From the NCBI GenBank assembly GCA_902764545.1, contig CACWWC010000010.1, positions 1 through 45,996 of the forward strand: DNA of 45,996 nt, written 5' to 3'. The DNA comes from an uncultured Erysipelotrichaceae bacterium (lineage in GTDB: Bacteria > Bacillota_I > Bacilli_A > RF39 > UBA660). Made by a program: the position numbers and the translations under genes. Positions 41,601-45,996 of the stretch are shown here, piece by piece; positions within the stretch are counted from its first letter, which is position 1, and every line of letters starts with the position of its first letter. The notes beneath the pieces were generated by a model. It worked only from the letters and a program-made list of their open reading frames with translations. It was not told the DNA's origin and made no database searches.

Positions 41601-41629
41601 ATTATAATATAATGGATTAAAAACATCAA
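41601..41629 (-). promoter_or_regulatory. Promoter of the LOG-pepT operon
   Basis: On the minus strand TTGATG (41624-41629) and TATAAT (41601-41606) are 17 bases apart. The short leader contains CCCTATTAGGG, a small hairpin overlapping the RBS. Confidence 0.7.
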
Positions 41630-41631
41630 TA

Positions 41632-41654
41632 AAAAGAGTCAACAAGTTAACTCT
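41632..41654 (-). terminator. Terminator after the broken gene
   Basis: On the minus strand AGAGTTAAC pairs with GTTGACTCT, followed by TTTTT. It overlaps the last codons of the pseudogene. Confidence 0.75.
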
Positions 41655-42174
41655 CAATATCCATTTTTTTCTTCATACTTTTATCTTTTCTATTAGATAT
41701 TATTTCAAAATCATCTTTAATCATTTCAAAATAATAACTTTTGTTACTCAAAATCATAGAACGTATTTCTTCAAAAGATATATTAAATAAACTTTTAGCA
41801 GAAAGTGGCCTCAATATTTCAGGAACATTTCCTTTTTTTACAATCAGTTTTTCTTTAAATAATTCTATATCACTAATAACATGTTTGATATTCTGCTTGT
41901 ACCTCTTCAAAAGTATCAGCAACCGGGCTAATTCTTTCGTCTGATAAGTTCCATAAAATATCAAAATCATGAGTAGCTTCAGTAATATCTAAATAATAAT
42001 GTCCACCTAAGACACTTGATGCTTCATCAGCAAAAAACATGAGCCCAAAATAAAATCTACTCCAGTTTTAACATCTTTACACATAAAATGAAAAATTGGT
42101 TCATCATTACAATGTCTTGGCATTCTTTGAAAACGATCATAATAAAGCAATTTTCTTTCTGCCTTTTGGTCCAT
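41647..42174 (-). pseudogene. Broken gene of unknown family, two compensating frameshifts
   Basis: Starts at the ATG at 42174 (AGGTA upstream) with MDQKAERKLLYYDRFQRMPR and continues to about 42045, where the coherent sequence moves to another frame (GLMFFADEASSVLGGHYYLD, then ITEATHDFDILWNLSDERIS and FEEVQAEYQ). Near 41885-41895 it returns to the first frame (NIKHVISDIELFKEKLIV to KKKMDIES, stop at 41647). The first and third parts share a frame, so a -1 and a +1 shift would restore a protein of about 175 residues. A promoter-like TACAAT lies upstream and a terminator downstream, so it was once a normal gene. No family recognised. Confidence 0.7.
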
Positions 42175-42356
42175 AAATACTATACCTACCCTGTGATTAC
42201 ATATTGTAACATATATCACTTTATATTTGGAACAAATTTTTTTAGATACACGTAAATATAAGAAATCTGCATATCATCTCAATTATTTTAATACTTCCAC
42301 TTCAATTTTTATTCTTTCAACACATTTATAAAAATCGTCACATTCTTCATAATAAC

Positions 42357-42382
42357 AAAAAAACTAGACGGTAATTCTAGTT
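42357..42382 (-). terminator. Terminator after ssrA
   Basis: On the minus strand AACTAGA pairs with TCTAGTT around ATTACCG, followed by TTTTT. A second small hairpin, CTCGA/TCGAG (42397-42413), lies between it and the tmRNA end. Confidence 0.8.
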
Positions 42383-42426
42383 AATATTTATTACTGCTCG
42401 AAAAAAGATCGAGTTTACTATCAATC

Positions 42427-42806
42427 TGGTGGAGCTGAGGAGAATTGAACTCCTGTCCGAAAATAGAGCTACATAAACCTCTACAAGTTTAGTTAACTAA
42501 TTATTCTCATATGTTATTCAAGTAATTAACGACCAAAATAACATACCAGTCTCAAATTTCTTTCTATCTTCTAGACAAAAGATAGATATAGCCTATAAAA
42601 ATGAACCTCTAAATAATCACTAGGCATAGATTAAAAAGAAGCGCTGGCTCGAATTATTAAAGAGCGTAAGCAACAGCTTGGCGTCCACCAAAGAAGTTAG
42701 CTACAGCATTTTTTAATTTAGTTGCATTTATTTTTTTGCGTTCGTAACGTGAACAATCGACTTGCCATCCATGCTCAACTATTCCCGTCGAAACCATATC
42801 AGCCCC
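42427..42806 (-). ncRNA. ssrA: Transfer-messenger RNA
   Basis: Rescues stalled ribosomes with SmpB. On the minus strand the 5' end GGGGCTGATATGGTTTCGAC and the 3' end GGAGTTCAATTCTCCTCAGC plus TCCACCA (encoded CCA at 42427) form the tRNA-like acceptor and T arm. The tag frame begins at GCA, aligned with the usual resume codon after CGCAAAAAAATAAAT. It encodes 22 residues: it starts ATKLKNAVAN, continues with FFGGRQ and ends AVAYAL before TAATAA. The length, about 380 bases, is normal for a one-piece tmRNA. The ending AYAL differs from the common ALAA. Confidence 0.97.
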
Positions 42807-42814
42807 ATATACGC

Positions 42815-42823
42815 ATTATAACA
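42815..42823 (-). promoter_or_regulatory. Extended -10 promoter of ssrA
   Basis: TGTTATAAT on the minus strand is a TG-n extended -10; the 5' end of tmRNA lies nine bases further on. No clear -35 is seen. Confidence 0.7.
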
Positions 42824-42897
42824 TAAAAAGAGAAAAAAAGAAATATAAACCTTTATAAATCAAGCAATATAAACAAGAAAAAAAGAAAGATGTAAAG

Positions 42898-42913
42898 TGT
42901 TGCATTTGCAACA
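42898..42913. promoter_or_regulatory. 16-bp palindrome upstream of pflB
   Basis: TGTTGCATTTGCAACA is a perfect inverted repeat (7-bp arms, 2-bp centre) between the divergent ssrA and pflB genes. It overlaps a possible -35 (TTGCAT, 42900-42905). Likely an operator for a dimeric regulator; identity unknown. Confidence 0.6.
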
Positions 42914-42919
42914 TACCTT

Positions 42920-42939
42920 TTGTACTATGTATGGTACAA
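42920..42939. promoter_or_regulatory. Second inverted repeat upstream of pflB, Rex-like outline
   Basis: TTGTACTATGTATGGTACAA has 6-bp arms (TTGTAC/GTACAA) and an 8-bp centre. The outer TTGT...ACAA resembles Rex sites, which often control pflB in Bacillota, but the spacing is two bases longer than usual Rex operators. It overlaps possible -10 elements TACTAT (42923-42928) and TACAAT (42935-42940). Confidence 0.5.
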
Positions 42940-42959
42940 TATTCCAGGAGGTAGATACA

Positions 42960-45200
42960 ATGAATACGAACGACGAATGGAGAGGCTTTAAAGAAGGCTC
43001 TTGGTGTTATGAAATAGATGTAAGTAATTTTATCAAAAAAAACTATAAACCATATACAAATGGAGAAAAATTTCTAGCGGATCCTACCGAAAAAACGAAA
43101 AAAATCATAAAAAAATACGAAAACACATGTAAACAAGAGGTAAAGAAACACGTTATAGACATAGATGTAGACACACCAGCAGGGATAAATGCCTTTAAAC
43201 CAGGTTATATATGTCCAGAAGATAATGTAATTGTTGGTTTACAAACAGATGAACTTTGTAAAAGAAGTATAGTTCCAAAAGGCGGATTAAAAATGATTTA
43301 CCAAGAACTAGATGCATATGGTTATAAGATGAACCCAAATCTAGACAAATTCCTAAATACAAACTTAGTAAAAACTCACAATGACGGAGTCTTTGATGCA
43401 TATACAAAAGAAATTAGATTAGCAAGACACAATAAACTTTTAACTGGTTTACCTGATGCATATGGAAGAGGAAGAATAATTGGAGATTACAGAAGAATAG
43501 CATTATATGGTACAGAAAAGCTAATGGCAGAGAAATATAAAGAATGGAACGAAATGCAAATACGACAAATGGATGACGAAACAATACGGCTAAGAGAAGA
43601 AATTGCAATGCAATATAAAGCATTAAATGAAATAAAAGATATGGCTGCCAGCTATGGTTTCGATATTACAGAGCCAGCTAAAAATGCAAAAGAAGCAGTA
43701 CAATGGACATATTTTGGTTATTTAGCTGCAATAAAAGAAAATAATGGAGCAGCAATGTCATTAGGAAGAGTTGATGCGTTTTTTGATATTTATTTTGAAA
43801 GAGATTTTAGTGAAGGAACACTTACAGAAATTGAAGCTCAAGAAATAATTGACAATTTTGTAATTAAACTAAGAGCCGCAAGGCATCTAAGAACACCAGA
43901 ATACGATGAGTTATTCTCAGGAGATCCTACATGGGTAACATGCTCTCTTGGGGGAATGACTTTAGAAGGTAAAACACTAGTAAATAAAACATCATTTCGA
44001 ATTGTACATACTCTTGAAAATCTTGAAAGTGCTCCAGAACCAAATATGACTATATTATGGTCACAAGATCTGCCAGAGGCATGGAAAAAATACTGTGCAA
44101 AAGTATCCATTGCAACTGACTCCATTCAATATGAAAATGACGATTTGATGAGAAAAACTATGGGTGATGACTATGCAATTGCATGCTGTGTATCATCTAT
44201 GAGAATAGGCAAAGACATGCAGTTTTTTGGAGCAAGATGTAATCTTGCAAAAGCATTATTATACTCAATTAACGGTGGAGTAGATGAAATAAAACGTGAA
44301 GTAGTTATAAAAGGTTTTGAGAAAAATAAAGATGAATATTTAGAATACGAAAAAGTAAAAGAAACATACTGGCGTATGATTAAAGAAGTGGCAAAAATAT
44401 ATAATGAAGCAATGAACATTATCCATTATATGCACGATAAATATGCATATGAAGCTGGCCAAATGGCACTACATGATACAAATGTCAACAGATTAATGGC
44501 ATATGGAGTGGCAGGATTTTCAGTTGCTGTTGACTCACTTTCCGCAATTAAATATGCGAAAGTAAAACCAATAAGAGATGCTGAAGGAATAGCTATTGAT
44601 TTCGAAATTGAAGGAGATTACCCAAAATATGGTAATGATGATGATAGAGTAGATGAAATAGGAAAAGAATTACTTGAAAAAGTATACAAAGAACTTTCAT
44701 CACATAAATGTTATAGGAATGCAACGCCTACCCTTTCCGTACTAACCATAACATCAAATGTTGTGTATGGAAAAAACACAGGTGCTACACCAGATGGCAG
44801 AAAATCAGGCGTTCCATTTGCACCTGGAGCTAATCCAATGCATGGAAGAGACTCAACAGGCGCAATCGCATCACTAAACTCTGTCGCAAAACTTGATTGG
44901 ACAAACTGTTGTAGAGACGGAATATCAAATACCTTTTCCATTATACCAAATTCTTTAGGTAAAAACGAAAAAGAAAGAGTGAATAACTTAGTACAACTAA
45001 TGGACGGATATTTTTCACAAGGAGCACATCATTTAAATGTTAACGTATTAAATAGAGATATGTTAATTGATGCAATGAATAATCCAGATAAGTATCCTTT
45101 ATTAACAATTAGAGTGTCAGGATATGCTGTTAGATTTAATAAATTAACAAAACAGCAACAAGAAGAAGTTATAATGAGAACATTTCATGAATCAATGTAA
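42960..45200 (+). CDS. pflB: Pyruvate formate-lyase
   Basis: Glycyl radical enzyme splitting pyruvate with CoA to acetyl-CoA and formate, the core of anaerobic mixed-acid fermentation. 746 residues from the ATG at 42960 (AGGAGG nine bases upstream; the frame stays open 21 codons further, through the operator region). The catalytic pair is Cys409-Cys410 in [20 protein letters not shown] and the radical glycine is Gly721 in RVSGYAVRF. The N-terminal [12 protein letters not shown] is typical. The activase gene overlaps its end. Two inverted repeats upstream suggest redox or metabolic control. Confidence 0.97.
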   Translation: MNTNDEWRGFKEGSWCYEIDVSNFIKKNYKPYTNGEKFLADPTEKTKKIIKKYENTCKQEVKKHVIDIDVDTPAGINAFKPGYICPEDNVIVGLQTDELCKRSIVPKGGLKMIYQELDAYGYKMNPNLDKFLNTNLVKTHNDGVFDAYTKEIRLARHNKLLTGLPDAYGRGRIIGDYRRIALYGTEKLMAEKYKEWNEMQIRQMDDETIRLREEIAMQYKALNEIKDMAASYGFDITEPAKNAKEAVQWTYFGYLAAIKENNGAAMSLGRVDAFFDIYFERDFSEGTLTEIEAQEIIDNFVIKLRAARHLRTPEYDELFSGDPTWVTCSLGGMTLEGKTLVNKTSFRIVHTLENLESAPEPNMTILWSQDLPEAWKKYCAKVSIATDSIQYENDDLMRKTMGDDYAIACCVSSMRIGKDMQFFGARCNLAKALLYSINGGVDEIKREVVIKGFEKNKDEYLEYEKVKETYWRMIKEVAKIYNEAMNIIHYMHDKYAYEAGQMALHDTNVNRLMAYGVAGFSVAVDSLSAIKYAKVKPIRDAEGIAIDFEIEGDYPKYGNDDDRVDEIGKELLEKVYKELSSHKCYRNATPTLSVLTITSNVVYGKNTGATPDGRKSGVPFAPGANPMHGRDSTGAIASLNSVAKLDWTNCCRDGISNTFSIIPNSLGKNEKERVNNLVQLMDGYFSQGAHHLNVNVLNRDMLIDAMNNPDKYPLLTIRVSGYAVRFNKLTKQQQEEVIMRTFHESM

Positions 45201-45918
45201 TGGAAAAATCAGTAAAATTGAAACATTTGGAACAGTAGATGGTCCAGGGATAAGAACTGTATTATTTTTCAATAACTGTTTATTAAGATGCAAATTTTGT
45301 CACAATCCAGAAATGTGGCAAGAAAAAAATTGTAACTTTAGCTCAGAAGAAATTGTAAAAAAGATTTTAAGAAATAAACCATATTTCAAAAATAATGGAG
45401 GAATCACAATTTCAGGTGGAGAGCCTTTGCTTCAGTACAGATTTTTAATAGACATTTGCAAAAAATTAAAAAAAGAAAACATACATATTGCACTGGATAC
45501 ATCAGGAATAGGCCTAGGGCATTACAAAGAAATTTTAGAATATATTGATTTAGTTTTATTAGATATTAAACATGTTAATAAAAATGGATTTAAAAATATA
45601 ACACAAAAAGACAAATATGATGAATTTATTAAATTTATATCATTTCTTAACAAATCCAATAAAGAAGTGTGGGTTAGACAAGTAATAATACCAGATGTTA
45701 ATGATAATGATAAATACATTAAGGAACTAGCAAAATTTATAAAAAAAATAAAGAATGTAAAAAAAATAGAATTTCTTCCATTTCATACCATTGGATTTAC
45801 AAAATATAAACAACTAAATATTGATAATCCATATATCAATAAAAAAGCAAAAGATGAAAAAGAGTGTAAAAAACTATATAATAAATTTCAAAAGATATAT
45901 AAAAAAGGAATGAAATAA
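45187..45918 (+). CDS. pflA: Pyruvate formate-lyase activating enzyme
   Basis: Radical SAM enzyme that abstracts hydrogen from the PflB glycine. 243 residues. The iron-sulfur cysteines are Cys31, Cys35 and Cys38 in [14 protein letters not shown], preceded by [29 protein letters not shown] and ALDTSG are SAM-binding motifs. The ATG lies 14 bases inside the end of pflB without a clear RBS, so translation is probably coupled to pflB. The lysine- and isoleucine-rich C-terminal part reflects the AT-rich genome. Confidence 0.95.
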   Translation: MNQCNGKISKIETFGTVDGPGIRTVLFFNNCLLRCKFCHNPEMWQEKNCNFSSEEIVKKILRNKPYFKNNGGITISGGEPLLQYRFLIDICKKLKKENIHIALDTSGIGLGHYKEILEYIDLVLLDIKHVNKNGFKNITQKDKYDEFIKFISFLNKSNKEVWVRQVIIPDVNDNDKYIKELAKFIKKIKNVKKIEFLPFHTIGFTKYKQLNIDNPYINKKAKDEKECKKLYNKFQKIYKKGMK

Positions 45919-45929
45919 ATTTCATTCGC

Positions 45930-45955
45930 CAACCTCTTTGAGGTTGTTTTCTTTT
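45930..45955 (+). terminator. Terminator after pflBA
   Basis: CAACCTC and GAGGTTG pair around TTT, followed by TTTTCTTTT. The remaining 40 bases of the window show no gene. Confidence 0.85.
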
Positions 45956-45996
45956 GGTTTATAATTTATTTATGGTTATATGTACTGAAAATAATA

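Noticed and set aside
42175-42426. Additional RNA gene between the broken gene and ssrA
   Set aside because: Only the ssrA terminator hairpins and a promoter-like TACAAT for the broken gene are visible.
42897-42959. N-terminal extension of pflB in frame upstream of 42960
   Set aside because: It reads through both palindromes and the RBS, has only a GTG start with no RBS, and PflB proteins begin near NDEWRGF.
43838-44419. Minus-strand frames opposite pflB
   Set aside because: They lack RBS and family features; pflB is beyond doubt on the plus strand.
1-45996. Use of UGA as tryptophan, as in many Mollicutes
   Set aside because: All long genes stay open with UGA as stop and their conserved tryptophans are TGG.
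1-45996. CRISPR arrays, prophage or a defence island
   Set aside because: No regularly spaced repeats, cas, phage structural or restriction genes are seen; the only mobile element is the IS end at the left edge.

Overview
This 46 kb window is AT-rich chromosomal DNA from a Bacillota (Firmicutes) bacterium of the Bacilli side, most likely an uncultured gut lineage near Erysipelotrichales/RF39. That placement is an inference from gene content: two T-box leaders, the CdaA/CdaR pair, a YtxG/YtxH-like pair, Cse60- and CotF-like proteins, and a cysteine-free ribosomal protein S4. Genes stay open under the standard code, so UGA is not read as tryptophan. The cell has a wall: the window encodes two VanY-type carboxypeptidases, an NlpC/P60 hydrolase, a FemX-type aminoacyltransferase, a MurJ/SpoVB-like flippase and a sortase.

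Layout. 1-608 is one end of an ISNCY-type insertion sequence whose transposase runs off the left edge. It is followed by rpsD with a near-consensus promoter. 1.45-5.7 kb (minus strand) holds a histidine phosphatase, a membrane-anchored propeller protein and a tyrosine T-box operon (CYTH protein, cupin, tyrS). 5.7-10.2 kb holds a VanY peptidase, the YtxG/YtxH pair with a large disordered protein, a lipoprotein and trmB. 10.2-18.1 kb has a small coiled-coil gene, the FemX-like gene, the flippase with a Cse60-like gene, a transglutaminase-like protein, and a leucine T-box operon of a membrane protein and leuS. This leuS carries a complete Nudix hydrolase domain inside its editing domain. 18.1-28.1 kb contains a GH31 enzyme, a zinc-ribbon membrane protein, a second VanY peptidase, a radical SAM protein, an SPFH/NfeD pair, an Ig-like surface protein and fhs.

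28.2-30.2 kb is a small surface module: a Cys-Gln thioester adhesin whose only signal-peptide-containing start is a non-standard AUA codon, followed by an overlapping sortase gene. 30.2-41.6 kb holds an S41 protease, two anchored proteins of unknown role, the c-di-AMP synthase CdaA with its regulator CdaR, RNase R, an NlpC/P60 hydrolase, two CotF-like genes, pepT and a LOG-family gene. 41.6-42.2 kb is a broken gene. 42.4-42.8 kb is tmRNA with an unusual tag ending AVAYAL. The window closes with pflB-pflA behind two inverted repeats.

Many genes share short overlaps or a few-base gaps, so most transcription units are compact operons closed by AT-rich hairpin terminators, several of them shared by convergent genes. 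The points most worth pursuing are the LeuRS-Nudix fusion, the AUA-started adhesin with its atypical sortase, the unexplained passenger genes in the two T-box operons, the tmRNA tag, and the GH31 enzyme with a serine where the acid/base aspartate is expected.
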